A stretch of DNA of 64,000 nt from Deinococcus sp. Marseille-Q6407. GTDB lineage: Bacteria; Deinococcota; Deinococci; Deinococcales; Deinococcaceae. Positions within the stretch are counted from its first letter, which is position 1; each line of letters begins with the position of its first letter. Below the pieces are notes generated by a model. It was given only the letters and a program-made list of their open reading frames with translations. It was not told where the DNA came from and made no database searches. Positions 1 to 13,160 of the stretch are shown piece after piece. The translations under genes were made by a program, and so were the position numbers. The stretch covers positions 518,501 through 582,500 of the forward strand of contig NZ_CAMPFU010000002.1 in assembly GCF_946848805.1 (NCBI RefSeq), in the 5' to 3' direction.

Positions 1-728
1 AGCGGCGTGTGTGGCTGAATAGCCGCCGCCAGCGCGGTCAGGGCCACGTCGTCCTCAGCAGCGGTGACCGCCTGCCGTGCCAGCGCCTCCTCCACTCCCG
101 GAAAGCGCGAGCGCAGCAGCGGCAGCACCTCCAGCCGCAGCCATACCCGCGTCAGAGCGGTATCGGCGTTGGTGGCGTCCTCGCGCCAGTCCTGGCCCAG
201 CGAGCGCAGGTAGGCTTCCACATCCTCCCGCGTCACGTCCAGCAGTGGACGCTGCACCCCACCCCAGCGCGGAGCGATCCCGGTCAACACCGCCTCGCCG
301 CGCAGCAGCCGCAGCAGCACGGTTTCGGCCTGATCGCGGCGGGTGTGGGCGGTCAGCACCGTGCCGATACCTGCCTGTTTGGCCGTGCGGGTCAGGAACG
401 AATAGCGCAGCCTCCGGGCCGCCGCCTCCACATTCCAGCCGCGCTGCTGCGCCACCCGGCCCACCTCGGCCCGCCCGCCGGCGTAGGGCACGCCCAGCTC
501 TGCGGCCAGCGCCGCCACCCAGGCCGCGTCCTCTGCCGAGTCGGGGCGCAGCGCGTGGTCAAAGTGCGCCACCAGCGGCTGTGCTCCGGCCGCCAGCAGC
601 CCGCGCAGCAGCGCCACACTGTCGGCTCCGCCCGAGACCGCCGCCACCACCCGCTGGCCGGCAAAGCGCCGCAGAGCCGCCGGCACGGCCAGCACCGGGA
701 CAGGCAAAAGCTGGGAAGGCTGGGTCAT
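1..728 (-). CDS. tilS: tRNA(Ile)-lysidine synthetase, C-terminal part cut by window edge
   Basis: Product would convert C34 of tRNA-Ile2 (CAU) to lysidine in the cytoplasm, using ATP and lysine, so that the tRNA reads AUA. Translation on the minus strand starts MTQPSQLLPVP and soon shows the PP-loop SGGADS, the N-type ATP pyrophosphatase signature of TilS, followed by AHFDHALRP and AHTRRDQAETVLLRLLRG, both typical of the family. The ATG at 728 is chosen because TACACT at 735-740 ends 6 nt before it (leaderless). The gene runs off the left edge, so only about 242 residues are visible and the C-terminal substrate-binding domains are outside. Divergent from the Lrp-type regulator. Confidence 0.9.
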   Translation of the reverse strand, partial: MTQPSQLLPVPVLAVPAALRRFAGQRVVAAVSGGADSVALLRGLLAAGAQPLVAHFDHALRPDSAEDAAWVAALAAELGVPYAGGRAEVGRVAQQRGWNVEAAARRLRYSFLTRTAKQAGIGTVLTAHTRRDQAETVLLRLLRGEAVLTGIAPRWGGVQRPLLDVTREDVEAYLRSLGQDWREDATNADTALTRVWLRLEVLPLLRSRFPGVEEALARQAVTAAEDDVALTALAAAIQPHTP

Positions 729-1058
729 CAGGGCAGTGTACAGGGCACCCGCCTGCGAGTAGGGCCGCTGGGCCGCGGCAGGGGTTCACAAGCCGGGGGG
801 CAGCTCAGCTATACTGTCCGGTCTGGAACGGAGCGGGTGTATATTTTTCCGGCAGCTGTTTCACACATCGTAAAGTAGGTCACCCCAGCCACTGTTCTTC
901 TGCCAAGCTGAAGCGCGGGCCATGGGGCCTGACTCGTGCCGGGCAGCCACCGGCTCAGAGGCTGCTGCCAGTGATACGAAGCAGCCCAGTCCGGCTGCCC
1001 TGGTTCCCTTGTTTCCCTTTTCCCCCTTCCAAGCTCAAGCAGAATTCCGAGGATCCTT
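729..1058 (+). promoter_or_regulatory. 330-bp tilS/lrp intergenic region
   Basis: Holds the leaderless tilS promoter and, for the rightward gene, a good -10 TATACT at 810-815. If that is used, the regulator mRNA has a leader of roughly 235 nt. TATATT at 840-845 is an alternative -10. A GAGG Shine-Dalgarno lies shortly before ATG 1059. I see no ORF with family resemblance and no recognisable riboswitch. Confidence 0.4.
735..740 (-). promoter_or_regulatory. -10 box of tilS (leaderless)
   Basis: TACACT on the minus strand, 6 nt before ATG 728. No convincing -35. Confidence 0.6.
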
Positions 1059-1568
1059 ATGAAAAAGACCGATGTCAGCCCCAACCCCAAACGCAAAACC
1101 GGCTCCAGCGCGCCGAAACTCGATTCGCTGGACCTGCAGCTGGTGGACGCCCTGCAGCACGACGCCCGGCTCAGCATCCGTGAGCTGGGCCGGCGCCTGG
1201 GTGTCTCGGCGCCCACTGTTTCGGACCGGCTCAGCCGCCTGGAAGCGGCCGGCGTTATTCGTTCCTACGGCGCGGTGGTGTCGCTGGGTGCCCTGGGCTA
1301 CGGCGTGGTGGCCTTTGTAGGCGTGTTCGATACCGGCGAGAAGTTCGGCGAGCTGGACCACTGGGCCCAGGAAAACCCCCATGTCCTGGAATGCCACCAC
1401 CTGACCGGGCGCTTCGCCGCGCTGCTCAAGGTGGCCGTGACCGACATCACCGCCCTCAACGACCTGGTGATGGAACTGGTAGACCTGGGCGTGCAATGTG
1501 ACACCAGCATCGTGCTGAACTCGCCGGTGCCCGACAAACTGATCACCGTCGAGAGCCAAGACGAGTAA
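1059..1568 (+). CDS. Lrp/AsnC-family transcriptional regulator
   Basis: DNA-binding regulator of the leucine-responsive/AsnC family, probably controlling amino-acid metabolism; the effector cannot be told from sequence. About 23 basic, Ser/Pro-rich residues precede the winged helix: LDLQLVDALQHDARLSIREL followed by a helix-turn-helix with LGVSAPTVSDRLSRLEAAGVI (residues ~24-75). An alpha/beta RAM ligand-binding domain follows (residues ~85-160). Total 169 aa, normal for the family. Its start has a GAGG ribosome site, unlike most neighbours, and the leader may be long. It ends at a strong bidirectional hairpin. Confidence 0.85.
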   Translation: MKKTDVSPNPKRKTGSSAPKLDSLDLQLVDALQHDARLSIRELGRRLGVSAPTVSDRLSRLEAAGVIRSYGAVVSLGALGYGVVAFVGVFDTGEKFGELDHWAQENPHVLECHHLTGRFAALLKVAVTDITALNDLVMELVDLGVQCDTSIVLNSPVPDKLITVESQDE

Positions 1569-1588
1569 CTGCCGGACCAAACGGCAAA

Positions 1589-1632
1589 AAGGAAGCACCC
1601 GGAGCCAAATCTTCAGCTCCAGGTGCTTCCTT
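1589..1632. terminator. Bidirectional terminator between lrp-type gene and PPOX-like gene
   Basis: Arms AAGGAAGCACC and GGTGCTTCCTT enclose an inner GGAGC/GCTCC stem. A-rich on the left and T-rich on the right, so it serves both converging genes. Confidence 0.85.
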
Positions 1633-1641
1633 AGTTAGGGA

Positions 1642-2145
1642 TCAGTTTTCCAGTTTGACGGTGCTGTTGTCACCCATATCCGCCTGCTGGCCGGCGACCA
1701 GGCCCTTGGCGAGCTGGAAGACAGAAGCCAGCTTGCCGCTGCTTTCCCACAGCTCGGCGCCGTGCGGGTCAACGTGGATCAGCTGCACGTTGGGGTCGTC
1801 AATGCCTTTGGGGAAATAAGCCTTGTAAAAGTCACTCCAGACTTCTTCCAGCTTGGCACGGTCTTCGATCAGTTCGGCGCGGCCGGAGATGCTCACGTAG
1901 TTCTGGCCGTCGGGCTGGCCGTAAGCCAGGTTGATTTCGGGGCGGGCCTTGATATCGCTGACCCACTCGGTGTCCTTGCCGCCGATAAACCACAGCTCAC
2001 CGTCAAAATCTTCTTCCTGGGTGGTCACCGGGCGGCTGTGCAGGTGGCCTTCTTCGGTCTGGGTCACCAGCATGCAGAACTTGATGTCTTTGATCAGGCC
2101 AGCGACCTTCTGGACTGCTTCTTCACGGGTCATGTCTTTGCTCAT
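1642..2145 (-). CDS. Pyridoxamine 5'-phosphate oxidase-like FMN-binding stress protein
   Basis: Small flavin-binding split-barrel protein of the general-stress-protein-26 type (Pyrid_ox_like), 167 aa. Visible marks are CMLVTQTEEGHLHSRPV near the N-terminus, the ELWFIGGKDTEW strand, and YVSISGRAELIEDRAK, which form the FMN half-barrel. Such proteins bind FMN or FAD and are stress-induced; the substrate is not known. It is much shorter than true PdxH, which is encoded separately at 5373, so it should not be named pdxH. The start is ATG 2145; a GAGG lies almost against it, and TAGCCT (minus strand, 2186-2191) could give a ~34-nt leader. Confidence 0.8.
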   Translation of the reverse strand: MSKDMTREEAVQKVAGLIKDIKFCMLVTQTEEGHLHSRPVTTQEEDFDGELWFIGGKDTEWVSDIKARPEINLAYGQPDGQNYVSISGRAELIEDRAKLEEVWSDFYKAYFPKGIDDPNVQLIHVDPHGAELWESSGKLASVFQLAKGLVAGQQADMGDNSTVKLEN

Positions 2146-2200
2146 ACCTCAGCATGGCACTCTGGCCGGCGCGGGCAGTGAAGCGAGGCTAAGGCCGGCT

Positions 2201-3052
2201 TTACACCCGGGCCGGCGGCCAGCTCCAGTTGTGGTCGCCGGCCATGAACTGGTCCCAGGTGGCCTCGTTGCGCGGCAGCGCTTCGGCCTCGGTCCAGGCC
2301 CAGTAAGGCGTGTAGAGACTGCGCGAGGTGAGCAGTTCCTGGCGGAAGATCTCGGCGCTCAGGCCAGTGGCGAGGTAGCCGCTCTCGGCAAAGCGCTGCA
2401 GGCTGCTCTGGCGGTCGTAGCTGACCCGTATAATTTCCGGCTGCCAGCCCTGCGCCGTGGCCGTAAGCAGCAGGTAAGCGGCGCGGGGGTCGCCATCGGC
2501 CGAGACGCCTACCCCGCCGGTGTTCAGCACCAGAATGTCGCCACTGCGGTGCACCACCGGCCGGTGAATGTGCGAGCCCACCACCACCCGGTGCCCCCCG
2601 GCCACCTCACGCAGCCGCCCCGCGCTCATGCGGTCGCTGAGGCCCTCGCGGTAGTTGGCGGTGGTGCCGTGGGCAATCAGGACATCCGGCAGGCCGTCTG
2701 CTTTCAGCACCTCCGAGAAGTTCCACTGCTGCGGCACATACAGCAGCCCGGCCCGGTCCAGCGTCTCGGCGTTCCAGGCGGTGGCTTCCCAGAAAGGGTC
2801 AGTAAACCACTCGGGCGGCAGGTTTTCCGAGCGCTCCTGCCACAGCTTGAGCAGGTCGTCGTGGTTGCCCAGCACGAAGCTTACGTCGCTGCGCTTCAGC
2901 AGTTCTTCCATCACGGCGACAGAATCGGGGCCACGGTTGACCAGGTCCCCGTTGACGATGATGCGGTCCACGCCCCGGGCTTCAGTGTCGCGCAGCACGG
3001 CGCGCAGGGCCCCCAGGTTGCCGTGAATATCGGCCATAACGGCAACTTTCAT
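2201..3052 (-). CDS. Calcineurin-like metallophosphoesterase
   Basis: Dimetal phosphatase/phosphodiesterase, 283 aa, substrate unknown. It contains the family motifs in order: MADIHGN (D-x-H, residues 6-12), [10 protein letters not shown] (GD), VLGNHD (GNHD) and [10 protein letters not shown] (GxHxH). An ORF extends further upstream, but ATG 3052 is chosen because it starts directly at the metal-binding domain and TAGACT ends 8 nt upstream of it. Divergent from plsY over about 67 bp. Confidence 0.85.
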   Translation of the reverse strand: MKVAVMADIHGNLGALRAVLRDTEARGVDRIIVNGDLVNRGPDSVAVMEELLKRSDVSFVLGNHDDLLKLWQERSENLPPEWFTDPFWEATAWNAETLDRAGLLYVPQQWNFSEVLKADGLPDVLIAHGTTANYREGLSDRMSAGRLREVAGGHRVVVGSHIHRPVVHRSGDILVLNTGGVGVSADGDPRAAYLLLTATAQGWQPEIIRVSYDRQSSLQRFAESGYLATGLSAEIFRQELLTSRSLYTPYWAWTEAEALPRNEATWDQFMAGDHNWSWPPARV

Positions 3053-3060
3053 ATGCCCGC

Positions 3061-3066
3061 AGTCTA
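3061..3066 (-). promoter_or_regulatory. -10 box of metallophosphoesterase gene
   Basis: TAGACT, 8 nt before ATG 3052. Confidence 0.55.
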
Positions 3067-3106
3067 CGCCCAGGCGGGGTAAGGCTTCTGTTTCACCCGA
3101 CATGTT

Positions 3107-3112
3107 TAGAAT
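3107..3112 (+). promoter_or_regulatory. -10 box of plsY (leaderless, decides the start)
   Basis: TAGAAT, 7 nt before GTG 3120. It overlaps the upstream ATG 3111 and lies after ATG 3102, so those ATGs are unlikely starts. Confidence 0.5.
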
Positions 3113-3119
3113 GTCAGAC

Positions 3120-3728
3120 GTGATCCTCACCAATTTGCTGCTGGTTGCGCTCTGTTATCTGCTGGGCGCGGTCCCCGCCGCCGCGTGGGTGGCCCGCGCC
3201 CGTGGGGTGGATATCCGCACGGTCGGCAGCGGCAACAGCGGCGCCACCAACGTGCTCCGGTCGCTGGGCAAGGGCCCGGCCGCGTTCGTGGCCACCTTCG
3301 ACATCTTCAAAGGCGTGCTGGCCGTCACGCTGGCGCGCCTGGCCGGGCTGGACCATGAATGGGTGGCGCTGTGCGGCGTGATGGCGGTGGTCGGGCACAA
3401 TTTCAGCGTGTTTCTGCGGGGGCGGGGCGGCAAAGGGGTCGCCACATCTTTCGGCACGGTGGTGACCCTTTCGCCGGCCATTGGCTTTTTCGCCTTCGTG
3501 CTGGCCATCTTTACCATGTGGCTGACCCGCTTCGTCTCGGCCGGCAGCATCATCGGGGCGGCCGCCGTGCTGGCGCTGCTGGCCTTCAGCTATATGGTGC
3601 ATCTGCCCCCGCCCTGGTACGGCACCGCCGCTCTGACCTTTCTGGCGCTGCTGCTGATCTGGCAGCACCGCGACAACATCACCCGGCTGACCTCCGGCAC
3701 CGAGCGGCGGCTGGGCGACAAGGCCTGA
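3120..3728 (+). CDS. plsY: Acyl-phosphate:glycerol-3-phosphate acyltransferase
   Basis: Integral membrane enzyme that puts the first acyl chain on glycerol-3-phosphate, using acyl-phosphate, in phospholipid synthesis. The PlsY signature motifs are present: [12 protein letters not shown] near residue 35, [18 protein letters not shown] near residue 95, and several hydrophobic helices ([19 protein letters not shown] at the N-terminus). About 202 aa, normal length. GTG 3120 is preferred to the upstream ATGs because the -10 box overlaps them. Confidence 0.92.
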   Translation: MILTNLLLVALCYLLGAVPAAAWVARARGVDIRTVGSGNSGATNVLRSLGKGPAAFVATFDIFKGVLAVTLARLAGLDHEWVALCGVMAVVGHNFSVFLRGRGGKGVATSFGTVVTLSPAIGFFAFVLAIFTMWLTRFVSAGSIIGAAAVLALLAFSYMVHLPPPWYGTAALTFLALLLIWQHRDNITRLTSGTERRLGDKA

Positions 3729-3788
3729 AAGAGGCAATGCTGGGCGGGAACTGTAGGGTGGGCGTCAGGCGCTCAGGCCGGGAAGCTC

Positions 3789-3794
3789 TAGCCT
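3789..3794 (+). promoter_or_regulatory. -10 box of mutM
   Basis: TAGCCT, 9 nt before ATG 3804, implying a leader of only 2-3 nt. Confidence 0.45.
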
Positions 3795-3803
3795 GCTTCT
3801 GAT

Positions 3804-4643
3804 ATGCCCGAACTGCCCGAAGTGGAAACCACCCGCCGCACCATTGCGCCCATCGTGACCGGCCGGACCGTGCTGGAGATTCAGCACCGGCACCCTGAGA
3901 AATACCCGGATACCGAGCTGGCACACGGCCGCACCATTCTGGAGCCGCGCCGCCGGGGCAAGTACCTGATTCTGCCGCTGTCGGACGCCGGCGCCGAGCC
4001 GGACCGTGAACTGATCGTGCATCTGGGGATGACGGGAGGCTTTCGGCTGGAAGAAACGCCGCACACCCGGCTGACCCTGCTGCTGGACAGCGGCCCACTT
4101 TATTTCAATGACCCCCGGCGCTTTGGCAAAGTGCGGGTGGTGCCGGCCGGCGAGTACGCGGCGCTGCCCACCCTGGCCGCGATGGGCCCGGAGCCACTGT
4201 CGGACGACTTCCGGCTGGACGCGTTTACCGAGGCGGCCGCCCGCGCCGGTGCCGTCAAGCCCTGGCTGCTGAGCCAGCGGCCGGTGGCGGGCGTGGGCAA
4301 CATCTACGCCGACGAGGCACTGTGGCGGGCCCGCATTCACCCCTCACAGCAGCGCCTGAGCGCCGAGCAGGCCCAGAGGCTGCACGGGGCCATCCGTGAG
4401 GTGCTGGGGGAAGCGGTGGACGCAGGCGGCTCCAGCCTGGGCAATGGCGTGAGCAACTACCGGCAGCTGGGCGGCGAGTGGGGCGGGTTTCAGGTGCAGC
4501 ACGCCGCTTATGGCCGGGGCGGCCAGCCGTGCCCCCGCTGCGGCACCCCACTCGAAAAGACCGTGCTGGGGCAGCGCGGCACCCATTTCTGCCCGCAGTG
4601 CCAGCAGCTGACCGCCGGAAGCCAGCACTCGCCGGAAAGCTGA
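3804..4643 (+). CDS. mutM: Formamidopyrimidine-DNA glycosylase
   Basis: Base-excision repair glycosylase/AP lyase that removes 8-oxoguanine and Fapy lesions. It starts MPELPEVETT, giving the catalytic N-terminal proline and Glu3. The DNA-binding lysine sits in RRRGKYLIL (K53), GVGNIYADEAL is the helix-two-turn-helix region, and the C-terminus has the zinc finger CPRCGTPLEKTVLG...HFCPQC. 279 aa, full length; no key residue is missing. In a Deinococcus-like genome it belongs to the oxidative damage repair set, together with polA, recA and radA in this window. Confidence 0.95.
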   Translation: MPELPEVETTRRTIAPIVTGRTVLEIQHRHPEKYPDTELAHGRTILEPRRRGKYLILPLSDAGAEPDRELIVHLGMTGGFRLEETPHTRLTLLLDSGPLYFNDPRRFGKVRVVPAGEYAALPTLAAMGPEPLSDDFRLDAFTEAAARAGAVKPWLLSQRPVAGVGNIYADEALWRARIHPSQQRLSAEQAQRLHGAIREVLGEAVDAGGSSLGNGVSNYRQLGGEWGGFQVQHAAYGRGGQPCPRCGTPLEKTVLGQRGTHFCPQCQQLTAGSQHSPES

Positions 4644-4651
4644 GAGGCCCC

Positions 4652-4657
4652 TAGACT
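4652..4657 (+). promoter_or_regulatory. -10 box of frameshifted gene at 4663
   Basis: TAGACT, 5 nt before ATG 4663. Confidence 0.5.
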
Positions 4658-4662
4658 GGGTC

Positions 4663-5297
4663 ATGTCACTCTCAGCATTGGTCCTGGCGGCGGCCCTCGG
4701 TGCGCCGGCCGGGCGTCCTGTACCCTCTCAGCGGCCCGAAGCGCTGCTGCGGCCGGACCGGGCCGCTCATCTGCAGGCCTGCTTCTCTCCTGCGGCGCAG
4801 GAAACGCTGGGGGCCGCCGGACCGCCAGTTGCGTGTCACGCTTCCGGCCGAGCTGCTGCGGGGGCAATGCCGACCGGACTACAGCGACCTGGGCGAGTAT
4901 GGCCGGCCCGGCATGCCTGGCCGCTCTGCGCGGCAGAATATCGCCCTGAGCGCTCTGGAGAGTCTGGCTTCCGGCTGGCTGGAAGACCACCCGGTGTTGG
5001 GCGTCAACCTCTACGCCCGGGCCGGCAGCGCGGCAGTGGAGCGCCGCCCTGGTGCTGCTGGACGCGAACGGCGCGGAGCTGGGCCGCCTGGCGCCGCAGA
5101 CCGGCATGGTGCGGTTTTTCCCAGACAGCAGCGGCAATGGACCGTCAGCCGGCCTGGGCCTCAGCAGTCTGGTGTTCCGTGACCTGCCACGGCCACAGAT
5201 GCGGCAAGCCGCGCAGCTGATGATCGAGGTGAACTGGGGCACCGGTGAGGTGGAGCGCCTGCCGCTGGCCGGCGGCGCCCTGAAGACAGTGCCCTGA
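4663..5297 (+). pseudogene. Secreted hypothetical protein with two frameshifts
   Basis: No family recognised. One protein can be rebuilt from three frames. The N-terminus MSLSALVLAAALGAPAG (signal-like) runs to QETLG in frame 1. At the G5 run 4809-4813, removing one G continues as PPDRQLRVTLPAELL. Near 5030-5033, removing one G continues as SAQWSAALVLLDANGAELG and runs to LKTVP at 5297. The joined product would be about 210 aa. Its leaderless promoter is intact. The lesions may be true decay or base-calling errors in G runs; the frames fit together too well for three separate genes. Confidence 0.7.
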
Positions 5298-5308
5298 AGA
5301 CAGTGCCC
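5281..5308. repeat. 14-bp tandem duplication
   Basis: TGAAGACAGTGCCC occurs twice in tandem at the 3' end of the frameshifted gene. Confidence 0.9.
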
Positions 5309-5321
5309 TAAAGCCAGCCGC

Positions 5322-5351
5322 ACCTGCCCGCCAGACACCTGCCCGCCAGAC
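5322..5351. repeat. 15-bp tandem duplication
   Basis: ACCTGCCCGCCAGAC twice in tandem, between the frameshifted gene and pdxH, just upstream of the pdxH -10 box. Confidence 0.9.
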
Positions 5352-5360
5352 AGAGCCCGC

Positions 5361-5366
5361 TAGACT
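5361..5366 (+). promoter_or_regulatory. -10 box of pdxH (leaderless)
   Basis: TAGACT, 6 nt before ATG 5373. Confidence 0.6.
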
Positions 5367-5372
5367 GAGTCC

Positions 5373-6020
5373 ATGACCGATCTCACCGATCTGCGCCTGT
5401 CGTACACCCGCGCCGCTCTGAGCCGGGACGAGCTGAAGGCCGACCCCGCTGAGCAGTTCAGCGAGTGGCTGAAGGCCGCCCTGCAAGGTGGCGCGGTCCG
5501 GGAGCCCTACGCTTTTGTCCTGGCCACCGCCGACGCCAGCGGGCAGCCCAGCGTGCGGACCTTGCTGCTGCGCGGCATAGACGAGCAGGGCCAGCTGAGC
5601 TTTTATACCGGCTACGAGTCGGAAAAAGGCCGTGCCCTGGCCGGGAACCCACGGGCCGAAATGCTGTTTTTCTGGGACGCCCTGGAGCAGCAGGTGCGGG
5701 TGCGCGGCCGGGTCGAGCGCCTCAGCAGTGAGGAGAGCACTGCTTATTTCCACAAGCGCCCGCACGACAGCCAGCTGGCCGCGCTCGCCAGTACGCCGCA
5801 GAGCGCGCCTATCGAAAGCCGGGCAGCGCTGGAAGCCAAGTTTGCCGCGCTGCACGAGCAATTCGGGGGCCAGGAGGTGCCCCGGCCCGACTTCTGGGGC
5901 GGATTCCGGCTGGTGCCGGAGCGCTGGGAGTTCTGGCAGGGCCGCCCCAACCGGATGCACGACCGGCTGGTATACCTGCGCCAGGGTGAAGGCTGGGCGC
6001 TGGAGCGCCTGATGCCGTAA
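5373..6020 (+). CDS. pdxH: Pyridoxamine 5'-phosphate oxidase
   Basis: FMN enzyme that oxidises pyridoxine or pyridoxamine 5'-phosphate to PLP, the last step of vitamin B6 synthesis and salvage. 215 aa, standard length. Family stretches include [45 protein letters not shown], and the C-terminal dimerisation region [20 protein letters not shown], ending ERLMP. Single leaderless gene flanked by short duplications upstream. Confidence 0.95.
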   Translation: MTDLTDLRLSYTRAALSRDELKADPAEQFSEWLKAALQGGAVREPYAFVLATADASGQPSVRTLLLRGIDEQGQLSFYTGYESEKGRALAGNPRAEMLFFWDALEQQVRVRGRVERLSSEESTAYFHKRPHDSQLAALASTPQSAPIESRAALEAKFAALHEQFGGQEVPRPDFWGGFRLVPERWEFWQGRPNRMHDRLVYLRQGEGWALERLMP

Positions 6021-6097
6021 GGGAACTCTGCAAGCCCCGCCCGGAAACTCTAGGGCCATTCGCCGCGTATCCCTCAGCAGGAGGACACACGGCAGAC

Positions 6098-6676
6098 ATG
6101 GATTTCTATCTTCTCGCACTGATTATCGGCGGCGGCCTGCTGCTGCTGTCGCTGCTGGGCGGGCACGGCAGCGACCTGGATCTGGACCTTGACCCGGGCG
6201 CGGGCGCCGACCTCAGCCCTGACCTGAGCGCCCCGCCGCACGGCGCCGCCGGCGACCCGTCCTCTGGCAATCTGGCCTCCTGGTTTTCCATGCGGGCGCT
6301 GGTGTCTTTCCTGGCCTTTTTCGGGCTGGCGGGGGTGCTGGGCCGGCTGCTGGGCCTGAGCGGCACCGTGCAGCTGCTGACCGCCCTGGTCACCGGGCTA
6401 CTGGCCGGCGCCGCCACTGCGTCCGCTTTCCGGCTGGCCCGCCGGCACGGCAACGTCTCGTTCGAGGCGGCCACCCTGGTGGGCCGGGTCGGCACCGTGG
6501 TGGTGCCGCTGCACCCTGGCCGGCTGGGACGGGTGGCGCTGGAACTGGGGGCGCAGCAAGAACAGCTGGCCGCCCGCAGCGAGGTGGCCCTGACCGCCGG
6601 GCAGCAGGTGATCGTCACCGCCGAAGACGCCGGGGTGCTGGAAGTTCAGCCCTGGGACAGTGGCCGGATGCCCTGA
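6098..6676 (+). CDS. NfeD-like membrane protein
   Basis: Membrane partner of the flotillin encoded next to it. An N-terminal membrane segment (FYLLALIIGGGLLLLSLLGG) is followed by an acidic, Pro-rich loop (residues ~25-65), two more membrane helices (~70-120), and a C-terminal OB-fold-like domain with AATLVGRVGTVVVPLHPGRLGRVALEL. 192 aa, like YuaF-type NfeD proteins. Start ATG 6098 is supported by AGGAGG about 11 nt upstream. Spacing to the flotillin gene is 117 bp and includes a 14-bp duplication. Confidence 0.75.
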   Translation: MDFYLLALIIGGGLLLLSLLGGHGSDLDLDLDPGAGADLSPDLSAPPHGAAGDPSSGNLASWFSMRALVSFLAFFGLAGVLGRLLGLSGTVQLLTALVTGLLAGAATASAFRLARRHGNVSFEAATLVGRVGTVVVPLHPGRLGRVALELGAQQEQLAARSEVALTAGQQVIVTAEDAGVLEVQPWDSGRMP

Positions 6677-6698
6677 ACCTAGAGCCCTGAACCTAAAG
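6671..6698. repeat. 14-bp tandem duplication
   Basis: CCCTGAACCTAGAG followed by CCCTGAACCTAAAG (one mismatch) and a partial third copy, at the 3' end of the nfeD-like gene. Confidence 0.85.
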
Positions 6699-6793
6699 CC
6701 CTGTTCTTGAGCCAGTCACCCCACTTTCCCTTTTCCCGAGAACCACGCCCCTCCCCCCTTCACACTCTTTCCCCTCGCCTCTAAGGAGACACC

Positions 6794-8344
<1,551 letters not shown>

Positions 8345-8406
8345 AAGAAGCCTAGATCTTAAATTTATACGAATTGAGCGCTGCTCCAATACAATCAGGG
8401 GCAGTC

Positions 8407-10254
8407 ATGCAATTCAGAAAGTACCGATTATTCACCTGGCTTGGGGCGTTCCTCCTCGCCGGGTGTCAACCTTCTCCCAGCGATAATGCGGCTTCGGCCC
8501 CCGCCGAAGCTGCTGCCACTGGGGCGACAATCTCTTAAGCGCAGGCTCAGGCAAGCGCCGAGTTGCCCGCAGAAATCCAGGACTTTTACCGGCAGCTGGC
8601 GGAGCAAAACACGAGTCTGGCCGCGACCCGATTCATTCTGGACCACGCCACCCCTGACCACACCCAGTCCACACTGTTGGGCCAGCAGGAAACCCGGAAA
8701 GGACTCGGGGCCATTGCTCAAGACTCCGTGGTCAGCGAGATGAAGTCTCAGCTGGATATCCTGAGCAGCCAGCCTATTGACGGCGGTTTCGAGGTGAAAA
8801 CACGTTCCGCCGTCAAAGGGATCCTGGCGGGACCTGGCGGTGTGATCGCAGAGTCCAGGGCACCCATTTCCTGGACGAACGACGGGGTCGACTATTGGAG
8901 ACAGAGTGAAGGTCAGTGGAAGCTCCAACGTAGCCAGCCGCTCAAGCAGACGACAGAGTTCCAGGGCCAGCAAGTGACAGTAGAGGCTGAACTGAAACCT
9001 GCAGCAGAGGTTCTGGCCCGCCGAAAGGCAGCCGTGAAGGAGGTCCTGCAGCCGCTGCCCACCCTGCAGTTTGCCGGTGACCTGCATGACCCTGCGTGGC
9101 TGGCTCCTTATGGCGCAGCACAACTTGTGGGCCTGGGCGAAGGGTCTCACGGAACAGAGGAAATCCACCAACTCAAGGCCCAACTGTTCAAACAGCTGGC
9201 CACCCACCACGGCTTTACGGTGCTGACCTTCGAGGCCGACCCAGGCTACGTCTATAAACTCAACCGCTGGGTTCTGGGCGAAGGGGACGAAGACCTGAGG
9301 GACATCTTCGCCCTGTCTCAGTTCAACTTTACGACGCAGACCACCTCCGAGCTGTTGACCTGGATGCGCCAGCAGAACAAGGCCGGGCACCAGCCGCCCT
9401 TTGAGGTCTGGGGCATCGATTCAAGAACTCCCTCGTTTACGGCTGGGGAACTGTACCGGCTCCTGCTGGAAGGCGACGCCAAGCGGAACACTGCCGCCCT
9501 GATTCAGCTCTCTCCCGAACGCTGGTACAAGTTCATCAATGATATCGACGCTTTTCCCGAAGAGCGCCAGGCCCTCAAAAATCTGGCGGGCGCAGTCGCA
9601 CAGTTACCGGCCAGTGACCCGAAACTGGCTGACATCCAGTATCTGGCCGGTGCTCTGGGGCAGTTCGACGAGCTGCTGGATGCGTACACGGCGGCGCGCG
9701 ACCCCAAGAACGCGGCCGCACTCAACCGCAGTTTGTCATTGGAGAACGAGTTCATGGCCCGCAACGCCCAGAAGGCCACCGCAGGGAGAAAAGGAGCCGT
9801 CTGGGCACACAACATCCATGTCGGCCGTTCCCTCCCCGGGAGTGGGTCGGGCATTGGGACCTTCCTGGGGGAGAGCCTGGGCGCAGAACGATACCAAATC
9901 ATCTGCTCAACCCCAGGCCGTGGGAAGGCGAATGCTTTTGAAGAACTCTCTGGCCCCAATCGCCGCTGGGAAGCCCGGGAACTGCTGCCGCCTGTGGCTT
10001 ATCAGATAGACGGCTTAGCTGCCTCTGCCCTGCCTCCTGAGCAACCTGCAGGCTACATCTCCCTGAAAGATTTCCAGGCCCAGCCTGCACTGAAAGAGTG
10101 GCTGGGCAAGGGCATGAACTTCTCGCAGATAGGGCTGCTCTACGCGCCTGGCAGTACCACCTACCAGTATCCCATGAACCTGGATTCCTGCGATGGCTAT
10201 GTCTTTGTCCGGGAAAGCAGCCCTTCTCGCCTGGTGAAACAAAGTGGGAGCTGA
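8407..10254 (+). pseudogene. Erythromycin-esterase-family lipoprotein interrupted by an in-frame TAA
   Basis: ATG 8407 opens a lipoprotein signal peptide (WLGAFLLAGC, lipobox cysteine 20). After 43 residues a TAA at 8536-8538 interrupts; the same frame then continues unbroken to 10254 through the enzyme domain. Domain marks are LVGLGEGSHGTEEIHQLK, LTFEADPGYV, EVWGIDSR and AVWAHNIHVGRSL, the erythromycin esterase (EreA-like) family motifs with the catalytic His/Glu. TAA to CAA (Gln) would restore about 615 aa. If the downstream part is made from an internal start (TTG 8563 is available), it would lack the signal peptide and stay in the cytoplasm. TACAAT at 8390-8395 is a possible -10. The true substrate of chromosomal homologues is usually unknown. 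Confidence 0.8.
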
Positions 10255-10279
10255 AGCCGAGTTTCCCACTCGCCGCCTG

Positions 10280-10285
10280 TAGACT
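10280..10285 (+). promoter_or_regulatory. -10 box of polA (leaderless)
   Basis: TAGACT, 6 nt before ATG 10292. Confidence 0.6.
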
Positions 10286-10291
10286 GGCGGC

Positions 10292-12997
<2,706 letters not shown>

Positions 12998-13160
12998 CCG
13001 GCTGTCACAGCAAGTGCACGGGGCGCCGGAGTTAGGGGCTGGGGACCGGGGATGACGCCGCTCCTACCCTCTGGGCCCCTCTCTTCTGGCGCTGCGGCCG
13101 ACCTGAGGACATCGCTGGAGCCTGAAGCCAGCTGGCAAGTGACACCGCTCACTGCCCAAC

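Noticed and set aside
77..1183. Long plus-strand ORF of 368 codons over tilS and the lrp upstream region
   Set aside because: Pro/Ala/Arg-rich translation with no family resemblance; antisense shadow of tilS and of GC-rich intergenic sequence.
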